A stretch of DNA of 64,000 nucleotides from Croceibacterium_B sp963783195 (GTDB lineage Bacteria > Pseudomonadota > Alphaproteobacteria > Sphingomonadales > Sphingomonadaceae): positions 558,001-622,000 of the forward strand of contig CAWAMV010000004.1 of assembly GCA_963783195.1 (NCBI GenBank). The letters run 5' to 3'. Numbering within the stretch: position 1 is the stretch's first letter; every line of letters begins with the position of its first letter. This document shows positions 33,049-42,266 of this stretch, piece by piece. The position numbers and the translations under genes were made by a program. The notes under the pieces were generated by a model that did no database searches, had not been told where the DNA came from, and was given only the letters and a program-made list of their open reading frames with translations.

Positions 33049-34841
33049 GCGAGCACCGCCTTCATCAGCCCGCGCACCGAGTTGCCGAGCAGGAAACCGT
33101 CCGCGAGATCGTCCAGCGTCAGCTCCGCCTCGCGCGCCCTGCCTTCCTCGAGCAGCTTGCGCCGCAGGACGCCGGGCAGGAGGCCGAGCCGGGCGGGCGG
33201 GGTGAGCAATACGCCGTCGCGCTCGAGAAAGACGTTCGAATGGCATCCCTCGGTCACCAGCCCGTCCGGGCGGACCAGCAGGGCCTCGTCGGCGCCCATG
33301 TCGCGCGCGACCGAGCGGGCGTCCTCGTAGAAATGGCGGTCGGTGGTCTTGTGGCGCAGCCGCCAGTCGCCCGGCACGACCGGCAGCGGTAAGGCCACGC
33401 AGCGTGCCGGGTCGGGCAGGGCGGCGGCCCCGAGCGGCTGGGTCTCCAGTGCCAGCGCGCCGCTGCGCGCGCAGAGCAGGCGCACCTTGGCTGGCGCCTC
33501 CAGCTCGAAACACAGCGCGTGGATGCGGTTGCGCGCATCGTGCCGGTCGAAGCTGAAGCCGAGTTCTGCCGCGCTCGCCTTGATCCGTTCGAGATGCAGT
33601 TCGAGCAGCGCGATACCCTCTTCGGGGTCGAAGCGCATGGACTCGATCAGGTCGTGGCCGCCGGCCGCGCCGCGCACGAAGCCGGCCTTGACCAGGCATT
33701 CGCGCCATTCCTCCATCCCGTCGCTGTCGGCCACGATCGCCCCGCCGACGCCGAGGACGGCATGGTGCCTGTCGTTCTCGCCCGGGATCAGGCGGATCGT
33801 GCGGATGGCGACGTTGAAGGCGGCATCATCATCCGGGCCGATACGCCCGATCGAGCCGCAGTAGGGTCCGCGCGCATCGCGCTCGACCTCGTCGATCAGC
33901 TCCATCGCGCGGATCTTCGGCGCCCCGGTGATCGAGCCGCAGGGAAACAGCGCATGCAGCACGTCGACCGCGCCCTGCCCTTCGCGCAGCTCGGCCCGCA
34001 CGGTCGTGGTCATGGTGTGGAGCGTCGGATAAGTCTCGACCTCGAACGGCGACGACACCCGCACGGTGCCCGGTTCGGCCACCCGGCTGAGGTCGTTCCG
34101 CAGCAGGTCCACGATCATCAGGTTCTCGGCCTTGTCCTTGGTCGACCGCGCCAGCTCGCCGGCCAGCGTGCGATCCTCGGCCTCGGACCGGCCGCGCGGG
34201 CGAGTGCCCTTCATCGGCTTGCACTTGGCCTCGCGCCCCTTGAGGCTGAAGAACAGTTCCGGGCTGAACGAGAGCAGCCAATGCGACCCGTCCCACACCA
34301 GCCCGCCATAGCCCGCGTTCGAGTTGGAGCGCATGGCCGCATAGAGCGCCACCGGGTCGCCCCGCGCCGGGCCTTCGAGCGGCATCGTCAGGTTGGCCTG
34401 GTAGATGTCGCCCGCTCGGATCGCTTCCTGCAGCCGCTCGAACGCGCCGAGGTAGGCGCCGGTGGAGACGCTCGGGTCGAGCGGACCGATCGAGGCATCG
34501 CCGCTGCCGCGCTCGGCCAGCCAGGCCTCGACTTCGTCCGCCGGAATCGTGCGCGGCTGGTCGAACAGGCCGAACCAGACGAGCGGCCCGTCCGCCCCGG
34601 TCCGCGGTGCGGCAAGTGGCAGGAGCTTGGGTTCGATCGCCAGCCCCGCTTCGTAGGCGATGTAACCCGCCAGCGTGCCGCCATTCGCCCGTCGCGCGGC
34701 ATTGGCTTCGGTCAGCACCCGCGCCACGTCCTGCGGCCGCCGGGCGACGAAGATCTCGTGCGGATGCTCGAACAGGTGGGCGTCGACCGCGCCTTCGCTG
34801 CGGGCGTCGTCGAGGAGAATGAATGGCTCGCCGGACGGCAT
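33045..34841 (-). CDS. pabBC: aminodeoxychorismate synthase component I fused to aminodeoxychorismate lyase
   Basis: This 598-residue fusion makes 4-aminobenzoate for folate. Residues 1 to about 360 are PabB: FSPELFFSL, KPMKGTRPRG, IVDLLRNDLSRVAEPG, and GSITGAPKIRAMELIDEVE of the chorismate site. Residues about 370-598 are PabC, a fold-type IV PLP enzyme, with the lysine in RHKTTDRHFY and DEALLVRPDGLVTEGCHSN. The start ATG 34841 (MPSGEPFILLDD) is the most natural. PabA (glutaminase) is not in the window. The downstream aminotransferase gene overlaps by 4 bases. Confidence 0.92.
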   Translation of the reverse strand: MPSGEPFILLDDARSEGAVDAHLFEHPHEIFVARRPQDVARVLTEANAARRANGGTLAGYIAYEAGLAIEPKLLPLAAPRTGADGPLVWFGLFDQPRTIPADEVEAWLAERGSGDASIGPLDPSVSTGAYLGAFERLQEAIRAGDIYQANLTMPLEGPARGDPVALYAAMRSNSNAGYGGLVWDGSHWLLSFSPELFFSLKGREAKCKPMKGTRPRGRSEAEDRTLAGELARSTKDKAENLMIVDLLRNDLSRVAEPGTVRVSSPFEVETYPTLHTMTTTVRAELREGQGAVDVLHALFPCGSITGAPKIRAMELIDEVERDARGPYCGSIGRIGPDDDAAFNVAIRTIRLIPGENDRHHAVLGVGGAIVADSDGMEEWRECLVKAGFVRGAAGGHDLIESMRFDPEEGIALLELHLERIKASAAELGFSFDRHDARNRIHALCFELEAPAKVRLLCARSGALALETQPLGAAALPDPARCVALPLPVVPGDWRLRHKTTDRHFYEDARSVARDMGADEALLVRPDGLVTEGCHSNVFLERDGVLLTPPARLGLLPGVLRRKLLEEGRAREAELTLDDLADGFLLGNSVRGLMKAVLA

Positions 34842-34939
34842 CGAAAACGCTCTAGCCGGAATTTGGCTCAAGTCTATCGCTTGACCGCGCAGCGCGCGGT
34901 GCGCCACATCCTGCGCGCGACGGACACACGGGAGCGGAC

Positions 34940-36535
34940 ATGGCGGACAAGAAAGCGGGCGCGGGCGATATTTTCCTCGGGCTGGCGGCGAACGGCGAGC
35001 GGCAGGCGCTGGAACTCAGCCGGGCAAACCGCCACGGCCTGATCGCCGGCGCCACCGGCACCGGCAAGACGGTGACGCTGCAGGGGCTGGCGGAGGACTT
35101 CTCGGCTGCCGGGGTCCCGGTCTTTCTGGCCGACGTGAAGGGCGACCTGTCGGGCATTTCGATGCCGGGCTCGCACGCCTTCAAGCATGCCGACAAGCTG
35201 GAGGAACGGGCGAAGGAACTGGGCATGACCGACTATGCCTATGCCGACAACCCGGTGGTGTTCTGGGATCTGTTCGGCGAGCAGGGCCACCCGATCCGCA
35301 CGACGATTTCCGAAATGGGCCCGCTGCTGCTCGGCCGCCTGCTCGACCTCAACGAGACGCAGCAGGGCGTGCTCGACGTGGTGTTCCGCTTCGCCGACGA
35401 GCAGGGGCTGCTGCTGCTCAACCTGGAGGACCTGCAGGCCATGCTGGCCCATTCGGCGGCCAATGCCGACGAGCTTTCGGCCAAATATGGCAACGTCAGC
35501 AAGGCCAGCGTCGGGGTCATCCAGCGCCAGGTCCTCTCGCTCGATAGCCAGGGCGGGGCGATGTTCTTCGGCGAGCCGGCGCTCGAGATCACCGACTTCA
35601 TCCGCACGGACGAGAAAGGCCGCGGCATGATCAACGTGCTCGCCGCCGACAAGCTGATGCAGAGCCCCAAGCTCTACGCCACCTTCCTGCTCTGGCTGCT
35701 GGCCGAGCTGTTCGAGGTGCTGCCCGAGATCGGCGACCCGGAGAAGCCCAAACTGGTGTTCTTCTTCGACGAGGCACACCTGTTGTTCGACGATGTGCCC
35801 AAGGCGCTGGAAGACAAGATCGAGCAGGTCGTTCGCCTGATCCGTTCGAAGGGCGTGGGCGTCTATTTCGTCACCCAGAACCCGATCGACGTGCCGGAGG
35901 AAGTGGCCGGCCAGCTCGGCAACCGGGTGCAGCACGCGCTGCGCGCGTTCACTCCGCGCGACCAGAGGGCGATCAAGGCCGCGGCCGAGACGTTCCGCAT
36001 CAACCCCGAACTCGACGTGGCCCAGGCGATCACCGAATTGCGCGTGGGCGAGGCGCTCGTCTCCACGCTGATGGAAGACGGCGCGCCGTCCATCGTCCAG
36101 CGTACGCTGATCAAGCCGCCGCGCAGCCGGCTGGGGCCGATCGATGCCAAGGAGCGGGCGATCATCCAGTCCGTCAGCCCGTATGACGGCAAGTACGACA
36201 CCCTGGTCGACCGCCAGAGCGCCGAGGAAGTGCTGGCGCAGAAGGCCGCCGACGCCGCCGAGACGGCCGAGGAGGTAGAGGAGACGAGCCGCACCGAGGT
36301 CGGCAAGCGCGAGCGCAAGACCACCAGCATCTGGGGCAAGGCGGCCAAGGGCGCGATGGGCGCGGCGGCGGGATCGGCCGCCAGCATCGCTGCGGCCTCG
36401 GTCCTGGGCAAGAAGTCTCGCGCCAATCCGATGAAGAGCGCCGCGACGTCGGCCGCAGGCTCGCTCGCGACCCAGCTGGCCGGACCTTACGTCGGGCGCT
36501 TCGTGCGCAACCTCATCGGCGGTCTGATGCGCTAG
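34940..36535 (+). CDS. HerA-like ATPase (DUF853/YjgR family)
   Basis: This 531-residue P-loop ATPase of the HerA/FtsK superfamily has Walker A GATGTGKTV at residues 37-45, followed by LQGLAEDFSAAGVPVFLADVKGDL. Walker B is LVFFFDEAHLLF near 272, and the arginine/sensor part is VYFVTQNPIDVPEEV. The C-terminus has an Ala/Gly-rich tail (AMGAAAGSAASIAAASVLGK) that may be a membrane-associating helix. The biological role of the YjgR group is not known. It is divergent from pabBC and converges on the aminopeptidase gene. Confidence 0.88.
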   Translation: MADKKAGAGDIFLGLAANGERQALELSRANRHGLIAGATGTGKTVTLQGLAEDFSAAGVPVFLADVKGDLSGISMPGSHAFKHADKLEERAKELGMTDYAYADNPVVFWDLFGEQGHPIRTTISEMGPLLLGRLLDLNETQQGVLDVVFRFADEQGLLLLNLEDLQAMLAHSAANADELSAKYGNVSKASVGVIQRQVLSLDSQGGAMFFGEPALEITDFIRTDEKGRGMINVLAADKLMQSPKLYATFLLWLLAELFEVLPEIGDPEKPKLVFFFDEAHLLFDDVPKALEDKIEQVVRLIRSKGVGVYFVTQNPIDVPEEVAGQLGNRVQHALRAFTPRDQRAIKAAAETFRINPELDVAQAITELRVGEALVSTLMEDGAPSIVQRTLIKPPRSRLGPIDAKERAIIQSVSPYDGKYDTLVDRQSAEEVLAQKAADAAETAEEVEETSRTEVGKRERKTTSIWGKAAKGAMGAAAGSAASIAAASVLGKKSRANPMKSAATSAAGSLATQLAGPYVGRFVRNLIGGLMR

Positions 36536-36538
36536 CGC

Positions 36539-39202
36539 CTAGTCGCGCGTGGCCAGCCACGCGGCGACTTCGCCCTGTTGCCGCTGCTGGCTGGCGAGGC
36601 GCTGCCTGAGCCGCGCGAGCGCGCGGTCGGCCGGCAAGCGCAGGTCCTCGCGCATCGTGTCGCGCAGCGCCTCCAGCTTGCCGACCATCGCCGGGTCCTT
36701 CGAGGTTGCGGCAAGCTCGGCCAGGTATGCCGGACGCGACGAATCGTCGACCAGCGCTTCGACGGCGGCTCGGTTCGCGACCGCGAAATCGAAGGCGAGA
36801 TCGGGATTGAGGCTGGCCACGCGGCTGATGATCTGCGCGCCGTTGGTCGCGCTGACTTCGCTCGTCAGGGCCAGTTGCAGCGCCTTGCGGGCAAGCGTCG
36901 GGTCTTGCGTGCCGCCGAGCATGGCGAAATAGGCGTCGCGTTCGACGCTGGTCTTTGCGGCGCTCGCCAGCGTGCGCAACAGCTGCCATTCCGCCGCGTC
37001 GGCGTTGCGGGCGATGATGGAAAGCCAGGTCTGCTTGAGCGGCCCGTCGAGCGCGGTTGCATCGCCGCGCAGCAGCTCGAGCCGGCGGCTGGCCTCGGCG
37101 GCGACCGCGGGATCCCCCATCGTGCCGAGCGCGCTGATGAGGTCGGCCCTGAGGTCGGTGACGGCGAGCGATTCGCCGGGCCGGGGATCGAAGCCGATTG
37201 CCTGCAGCCGCGGCATCCAGCGGGCGCTGGCGATCCGCCCGATCGCGGCCTTCTGCGCCGGTTCGACTTGCGCGTCGTAAAGGTCTTCCCACCGCGTGAC
37301 CGCCGTCTGCGCAACCACCGGGTTGGCGTCGGACGGAATGGCCGCCAGCAGGTCGAGCGCCGGGCCGTAGCCCTGGTACCCCGCCTCGGCGAGCGCGAGA
37401 TTGTCGCGGAACAGGCCGAGCTGGTCGGTCGGCGCGAACCCGGCGATGCCGGCCGCCAGGGTGTCCAGCATCTCCGGCGTGTAGAGCGTGCGGAAGTAGC
37501 CCATCTGGCCACCGTTCACGATGACCGGCCCGCAACCCGGCAGGTCGAACGTCGCCGGCCCGTCGAGCAACTGGCGGTGGAGCGAACCGTCGGCCGCGCG
37601 CACGGTCATCGGGATGAGCCAGTGCTGGGGGTCGCGGGCGACCTCGTCGCGCCGGTCGCGGCTGTACTGGCCGGTCGTGAGGGCGAGCGAGGTGCGCCCG
37701 CCGGAGCAGGTCGCAGTTGCCCTGACCAGCGGCACGCCCGCCTGGCGGGTGAAGCTGTCGGCAACCCCGGTCAGGCCCGTCGCGCCGGCTTCCTCGGCCG
37801 CGCGCCACAGGTCGGCAGTCACCGCGTTGCCGAACTTGTGCTCGGCCATGTAGCGCCGCAGCGCCGCGCGCCAGGTGTCCTCGCCGGCGAAGGCCTCGAG
37901 CATGGTGATGACCGCCTCGCCCTTGGAGTAGGAGATGGCGTCGAAGTTCTGGTCGGCTTCCTGCGCGGTCCGGGCGTGGATCACGATCGGGTGCGTGCTG
38001 GCGATGCTGTCGGCCGCCATGGCCCGCTCGCGCCCGTTCACGCGGGCGACGTCGGCGTACCAGTCGGGCTTGAAGTGCGCGGTGGCCTTGCTCTCCATCC
38101 AGCTGGCGAAGCCCTCGTTCAGCCACAGGTCGTCCCACCACGCCATCGTCACGAGATCGCCGAACCACTGGTGGGCGACCTCGTGCGCCTGGGCGGAATA
38201 GAGGTACTGCTGGCGCGTCGGGGTGGTCAGCCGCGGATCGAGCAGCAGGCTTCCTTCGAAGGTGAAGATCGCGCCCCAGTTCTCCATCGCGCCGAACTGC
38301 TGCGAGCTGCCCGGCCCGGCCACGTTGTCGAGCTTGGGCAGCGGGTACTTCACGCCGAAATAGTCGTTGTAGAACGGGATCAGCGGAGCGAGCGAATCGA
38401 GCGCATAGCGTGCCGTCTCGCCGCTTCCGGCGGGCGCGACGATGCCCACCTCGACCCCGTCTCCGGCATCCTTCGCCAGCCGCTCGAACTCGCCGGCGGC
38501 GAAGAACAGCAGATAGCTCGACATTGGCGGCGTGGTTGCGAAGCGCACGCGTTTGCGCCCGTCGCCAAGCGATTCCTCGCCCGCCACCGGCATGTTGCTG
38601 ACCGCCATCTGCCCTTCCGGCACCACGGCGGTGAGATCGAAGGTGGCCTTGTAGCTCGGCTCGTCGAACAGCGGGGCAAACTCCCGGGCATCGGGGGTCT
38701 CGAACTGGGTAAACAGACCGCGCACCGTCTTGCCGGTGCGCTTGTCGGGATAGTCGAGGGCGAAGAAGCCGCTCGCCTGGGTGCCGATCGGCCCGCTGTA
38801 GTCGATCGCCAGCCGATAGCGGCCGGGCGCCAGCGTTTCGGGGGCGGTGAAGGTCGCGATTTCGCGGTCCGCGTCGAGCGCGATGGTCAGCGGCACGGCG
38901 GCTCCACCCGCTGCTGGGGTAAGCATCGCCCGGGCGAGATCCAGCTTGATCGCGTTGAGTGTGATCGAACGGCTCGGCTCGAACAGCTCGAGGTCGATCG
39001 CCGCCCTGCCGCTGAAGGCCATCGCCTGCGCGTCGGGCACGATTTCGATGGCGTAGTGCCAAGGCCGGGCGTTGCGCGGAAGCTCGCTGGTCACCGAAGC
39101 CGGCAGCGGCTGAAGGGCTGGGGCGGTTGCGAGTGTGGCCGCCGGTTGGGTGGCGCAGCCGGACAGCAGCGCTGCCACGGCAGCGGAAATCATCAAACGC
39201 AT
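36539..39202 (-). CDS. M1-family metallo-aminopeptidase, exported lipoprotein
   Basis: This 887-residue zinc aminopeptidase has a lipoprotein signal (MISAAVAALLSGCATQ, lipobox LSGC). The exopeptidase motif GAMENWG is present. The zinc site is HEVAHQWFGD, with H340, E341 and H344, and E363 in NEGFAS, exactly the HExxH-18-E spacing. An ERAP1-like C-terminal helical domain follows. It probably cleaves N-terminal residues from peptides at the outer or periplasmic side. The length is typical. It converges with the HerA gene, leaving 3 bases. Confidence 0.93.
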   Translation of the reverse strand: MRLMISAAVAALLSGCATQPAATLATAPALQPLPASVTSELPRNARPWHYAIEIVPDAQAMAFSGRAAIDLELFEPSRSITLNAIKLDLARAMLTPAAGGAAVPLTIALDADREIATFTAPETLAPGRYRLAIDYSGPIGTQASGFFALDYPDKRTGKTVRGLFTQFETPDAREFAPLFDEPSYKATFDLTAVVPEGQMAVSNMPVAGEESLGDGRKRVRFATTPPMSSYLLFFAAGEFERLAKDAGDGVEVGIVAPAGSGETARYALDSLAPLIPFYNDYFGVKYPLPKLDNVAGPGSSQQFGAMENWGAIFTFEGSLLLDPRLTTPTRQQYLYSAQAHEVAHQWFGDLVTMAWWDDLWLNEGFASWMESKATAHFKPDWYADVARVNGRERAMAADSIASTHPIVIHARTAQEADQNFDAISYSKGEAVITMLEAFAGEDTWRAALRRYMAEHKFGNAVTADLWRAAEEAGATGLTGVADSFTRQAGVPLVRATATCSGGRTSLALTTGQYSRDRRDEVARDPQHWLIPMTVRAADGSLHRQLLDGPATFDLPGCGPVIVNGGQMGYFRTLYTPEMLDTLAAGIAGFAPTDQLGLFRDNLALAEAGYQGYGPALDLLAAIPSDANPVVAQTAVTRWEDLYDAQVEPAQKAAIGRIASARWMPRLQAIGFDPRPGESLAVTDLRADLISALGTMGDPAVAAEASRRLELLRGDATALDGPLKQTWLSIIARNADAAEWQLLRTLASAAKTSVERDAYFAMLGGTQDPTLARKALQLALTSEVSATNGAQIISRVASLNPDLAFDFAVANRAAVEALVDDSSRPAYLAELAATSKDPAMVGKLEALRDTMREDLRLPADRALARLRQRLASQQRQQGEVAAWLATRD

Positions 39203-39280
39203 GCGAACTCCGAAAAGCGACCTGGTTTTTTTGCGCCTATCACGCCCCGGCGGTGTGTCGAAGCCGCCGGTCGATGCGGG

Positions 39281-40666
39281 TCAACGGTTGGTCGGTATGC
39301 GAAGTTCCGCGCGCAGGCCGCCGCTCGGGCGATTGCGGATGACCAGTTGCCCGCCGTGCTGTTCGGCGATGGCGCGGGCGATGGTGAGGCCAAGCCCCGC
39401 GCCGCCGGTCGACCGGTTGCGCGACCCCTCTCCGCGCGTGAACGGTTCGAGCATGGCGTCGATCTGGTCGGCGGGAATGCCCGGACCCACATCGTCGACC
39501 CGCACGACCGCCCAGTCGCCCTCCCGCGCCATCGCGACTTCGGCCCGCTCGCCGTAGCGCACGGCATTGCCGATCAGGTTGCGCAGGGCCCGCCGCAGCC
39601 AGGTGGCGCGGATCGGCAGGGCGATGCGCGGGCCTTCGGTCAGTTCGACCGGCTGGCCGGTATCCTCGAATTCGGCGACCACGTCTGCGACGAGCGCGCC
39701 AAGGTCGGTCTTCTCCAGCGGATCAGTCGGGCGGCCCACCCTGGCGAGCGAGAGGATGTCGTCGAGCGTGCCCGAGATGTCCTCGATCGAACGCGCCATG
39801 CGGTCGCGCTCGACCGGGTCCTCGACCGATTCGATGCGCACCCTCAGCGCCGAGAGCGGGGTCTTGAGATCGTGCCCGATCGCGCCCAGCATCACGTCCT
39901 TTTCGTCGAGAAGGGCGGCTATGCGCCCTTCCATCGCGTTGTGCGCGGCGATCAGGCGGCGCGTGTCTTCCGGCCCGCTCGGTTCGAGCTGACCGCCGGT
40001 CTCGCGGGTCTCGGCGAAAGTCTCGAGCCGGCGGGTCAGCGCTGCCAGCGGGCGGGTGATGCGCCGCAGCAGGAGCGCGAGTCCGCCGACGAGGATGACG
40101 TAGATCAGCAGCGTCTGCATCACGACGGTGCCGACCGCGCGGACTTCGGGCTGGGGGACCGGGACGCGCGCGACCAGCCAGTTGTCCTCGCCTTCGCGGC
40201 GTAGCCCGGCGACGATCAGGTCGCCGTTCTTCCAGTCCTCGTCGCTGCGCCAGCGTGAGCGCTCCTGCAACCGCCGGAGAACGAACGGATCGGCTCGCAC
40301 CGGATGACTGACGACCACCAGGTCGCCCACCGTCACGCCCTGTTCGATCAGGATATCGCGCAAGGTCGCTTCGCGCCGCAGGTCGCGGGCGTCGCCCGGC
40401 CGGATCGGAGAGACGGTGGACTCCTCCAGCATCAAGCGGCGCCAGCGGCGCCCGGAATCGCCCGCTCCGCGCTGCCGCTCGGCGCGGTAGTCGACCCGCG
40501 GCTCGGCAACGAGCTGGAACGCGAGCCCGTTCATGGCTCCGAACTCGCGGCGCGCCTCCTGCGCGCGCCACAGCAGCACGCCGCCGATGAGCTGCGCGAC
40601 GAGCAGGGCGACGGCGACCGCGAGCAGCATCTGGCCGAGCAGGCTCCTGGGCAGGAAACGCTGCAT
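39281..40666 (-). CDS. sensor histidine kinase of an OmpR-type two-component system
   Basis: This 461-residue membrane kinase has helix 1 at about 8-32 (LLAVAVALLVAQLIGGVLLW), a periplasmic sensor region of about 140 residues and helix 2 near 175-198 (LLIYVILVGGLALLL), then a HAMP linker. The phosphorylated histidine is H265 in AIGHDLKTPLSALR. The N box (LRNLIGNAVRYG), G1 (VDDVGPGIP) and G2 (GGAGLGLTIARAIAEQHGG) boxes are intact. It starts one base after the response regulator stop, so the two form an operon. The stimulus is unknown; a periplasmic EF-hand protein is encoded just upstream. Confidence 0.92.
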   Translation of the reverse strand: MQRFLPRSLLGQMLLAVAVALLVAQLIGGVLLWRAQEARREFGAMNGLAFQLVAEPRVDYRAERQRGAGDSGRRWRRLMLEESTVSPIRPGDARDLRREATLRDILIEQGVTVGDLVVVSHPVRADPFVLRRLQERSRWRSDEDWKNGDLIVAGLRREGEDNWLVARVPVPQPEVRAVGTVVMQTLLIYVILVGGLALLLRRITRPLAALTRRLETFAETRETGGQLEPSGPEDTRRLIAAHNAMEGRIAALLDEKDVMLGAIGHDLKTPLSALRVRIESVEDPVERDRMARSIEDISGTLDDILSLARVGRPTDPLEKTDLGALVADVVAEFEDTGQPVELTEGPRIALPIRATWLRRALRNLIGNAVRYGERAEVAMAREGDWAVVRVDDVGPGIPADQIDAMLEPFTRGEGSRNRSTGGAGLGLTIARAIAEQHGGQLVIRNRPSGGLRAELRIPTNR

Positions 40667-40667
40667 C

Positions 40668-41405
40668 TCAGTCGTTCTCGGACGCCATGCGACGCACGTC
40701 GGCCGCCAGGCGATAGCCGCCGCCCCACACCGTCTGGATCAGCTTGGGATCGCGGGTGTCGTCTTCCATCTTGCGCCTGAGGCGGCTGACCTGGTTGTCG
40801 ACCGCGCGGTCGAACAGGTGCGCCTCGCGCCCCTGGACCATGTCGAGCAGGCGGTCGCGGTCGAGCACCTGGCGGGGATGCGTCAGGAAGGCGACGAGCA
40901 GGCGGAACTCGGCCGAGGAAATCGGCACCACGGCGCCGTCGGGGCCGGTCAGCTTGCGCTTCAGCGGATCGAGCTGCCAGCCGTCGAATTCATAAAGTGC
41001 GTCTTCGTCGACGGAGACGGGTGCGCGGTTTGCCCGGCGCAGGACCGAGCGGATGCGGGCCACCAGTTCGCGGGGCTCGAAAGGCTTGGCCACGTAATCG
41101 TCGGCGCCGATCTCGAGGCCGACGATGCGGTCCATCGGCTCACCCCTGGCAGTCAGCAGGATGACCGGAAGCTGCCTCGTCTCGGTCAGGTGGCGGCACA
41201 GCGACAGGCCATCCTCGCCCGGCATCATGATGTCGAGCAGGACGAGGTCGGGAATCTCCTCGAGCAACGCGGAGCGGGCCTTGGCCGCGTCTTCCGCCTG
41301 ACGCACGACGAACCCCTGACGGACGAGATAGTCCGCCAGGGGTTCGCGCAGGCTCGGCTCGTCGTCGACGAGGAGAAGGCGGGTGGGCGCCTTGCTGTCG
41401 TTCAC
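40668..41405 (-). CDS. OmpR/PhoB-type response regulator
   Basis: This 245-residue regulator has a receiver domain (LLLVDDEPSLREPLADYLV, phosphorylated D58 in VLLDIMMPGEDG, Lys in YVAKPFEPRELVARI) and a C-terminal winged helix (DGAVVPISSAEFRLLVAFL, then VDNQVSRLRRKMED). The start GTG 41405 with AGGGGG upstream gives MNDSKAPTRLLLVDD. It precedes the kinase gene by one base. The regulon is unknown, but its operon neighbours suggest an envelope-related function. Confidence 0.93.
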   Translation of the reverse strand: MNDSKAPTRLLLVDDEPSLREPLADYLVRQGFVVRQAEDAAKARSALLEEIPDLVLLDIMMPGEDGLSLCRHLTETRQLPVILLTARGEPMDRIVGLEIGADDYVAKPFEPRELVARIRSVLRRANRAPVSVDEDALYEFDGWQLDPLKRKLTGPDGAVVPISSAEFRLLVAFLTHPRQVLDRDRLLDMVQGREAHLFDRAVDNQVSRLRRKMEDDTRDPKLIQTVWGGGYRLAADVRRMASEND

Positions 41406-41430
41406 GCGTTCATGCCCCCTGGGGTTGGCC

Positions 41431-42021
41431 TTAGCCGGCCTGCTTCGTGCGGCGCTGCTGCCACTGCTGGCGCATCTGTTCACGCTGGGCCTTGCGTTCG
41501 GCGGCGGTTACGGTGCCGTCGTGATCGGCATCGACCTTGTCGAACCGGGCGAGGGCCGCAGTCTGCAATTCGGCTAGCGTAATGGCGCCGTCGCCATTGG
41601 CATCGGCCGCCCTGCCCATGCCGCCACGTCCGGCGCGCATCGCCATGCCGGGGCCACGCTCGCCGCGCATGGCCATGCGGTGGCCGTCGCGGTCGCCGCG
41701 CTTGCCCGCCTCGGCACGATCTCCGGGGTTGTGGGCCCCACGCTTGCGGTCGCCGTGCATGGCGGTGAACTCGGCATAACTTATTTCGCCGTTGTGGTCG
41801 GCATCGACCCGGTCGAACATCGCCTTCTGGCGTGCCGCACGGTCGGCGGAGTCGACCTTGCCGTCCTTGTTGGCGTCCATCCGGTCGAACATGTTCTGCG
41901 TGCGTTCCTGCACCGCGGCGCGGGTCAGGTCGGCCTGAGGGGTGCGGTTCTGGGCCATCGCGGGGGCGGCGACCGCGAGAGCGGCGGCACCGGCGATAAG
42001 GCTGATGGCAAGTTTCTTCAT
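41431..42021 (-). CDS. exported EF-hand calcium-binding protein
   Basis: This 196-residue protein has a signal peptide (MKKLAISLIAGAAALAVAAP, cleavage after PAMA) and four EF-hand loops: DANKDGKVDSAD, DADHNGEISYAEF, DANGDGAITLAEL and DADHDGTVTAAE. They are separated by a basic Met/Arg/Gly-rich linker (RAGRGGMGRAADAN and repeats of MAMRGERGP). It would bind calcium in the periplasm. The gene lies 25 bases upstream of the response regulator on the same strand, so it may belong to the same regulon. A cation-sensing role is inference. Confidence 0.88.
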   Translation of the reverse strand: MKKLAISLIAGAAALAVAAPAMAQNRTPQADLTRAAVQERTQNMFDRMDANKDGKVDSADRAARQKAMFDRVDADHNGEISYAEFTAMHGDRKRGAHNPGDRAEAGKRGDRDGHRMAMRGERGPGMAMRAGRGGMGRAADANGDGAITLAELQTAALARFDKVDADHDGTVTAAERKAQREQMRQQWQQRRTKQAG

Positions 42022-42125
42022 GAGTACGATTCCCGTCTTTCTGGTTTCAGGTAGAGCAACGGGACGCCGGGCTGAAGGGGGGAGGAGATCCAAGCGGCGC
42101 CCAGTCACTCTATGCTGGGTGTTCT

Positions 42126-42147
42126 ACCCCTGCAATGTCGCAGGGGT
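42126..42147. repeat. inverted repeat ACCCCTGC/GCAGGGGT
   Basis: Perfect 8-base arms (42126-42133 and 42140-42147) flank AATGTC. It lies 105 bases upstream of the EF-hand gene. Its arms closely resemble the inverted repeat at 55200-55221. It could be an operator or the hairpin of a weak terminator; there is only a short T-tract after it. Confidence 0.4.
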
Positions 42148-42170
42148 TTGCCGGACGGGACCTAAAGTGT

Positions 42171-42220
42171 CGCAAATTGTCCTGTGCTGGCGGCATCGTT
42201 CATCGACCCGCAATTTGTCC
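42171..42220. repeat. two near-identical direct repeats CGCAAATTGTCC / CGCAATTTGTCC
   Basis: The copies at 42171-42182 and 42209-42220 differ by one base and are 38 bases apart, nearly four helical turns. They lie between the cupin gene and the EF-hand gene, where a promoter of the EF-hand/response regulator operon would be. A regulator binding site is possible, but no factor can be named. Confidence 0.3.
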
Positions 42221-42266
42221 GGCTCGCGCGTTCACCAGCGCGACAGAAAGCCGCGCAAGCAGCGTA

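Noticed and set aside
36578..40204. Open frame of 1208 codons on the plus strand opposite the M1 aminopeptidase and histidine kinase
   Set aside because: It covers two well-supported genes on the other strand and shows no domain; it is a codon-bias shadow.
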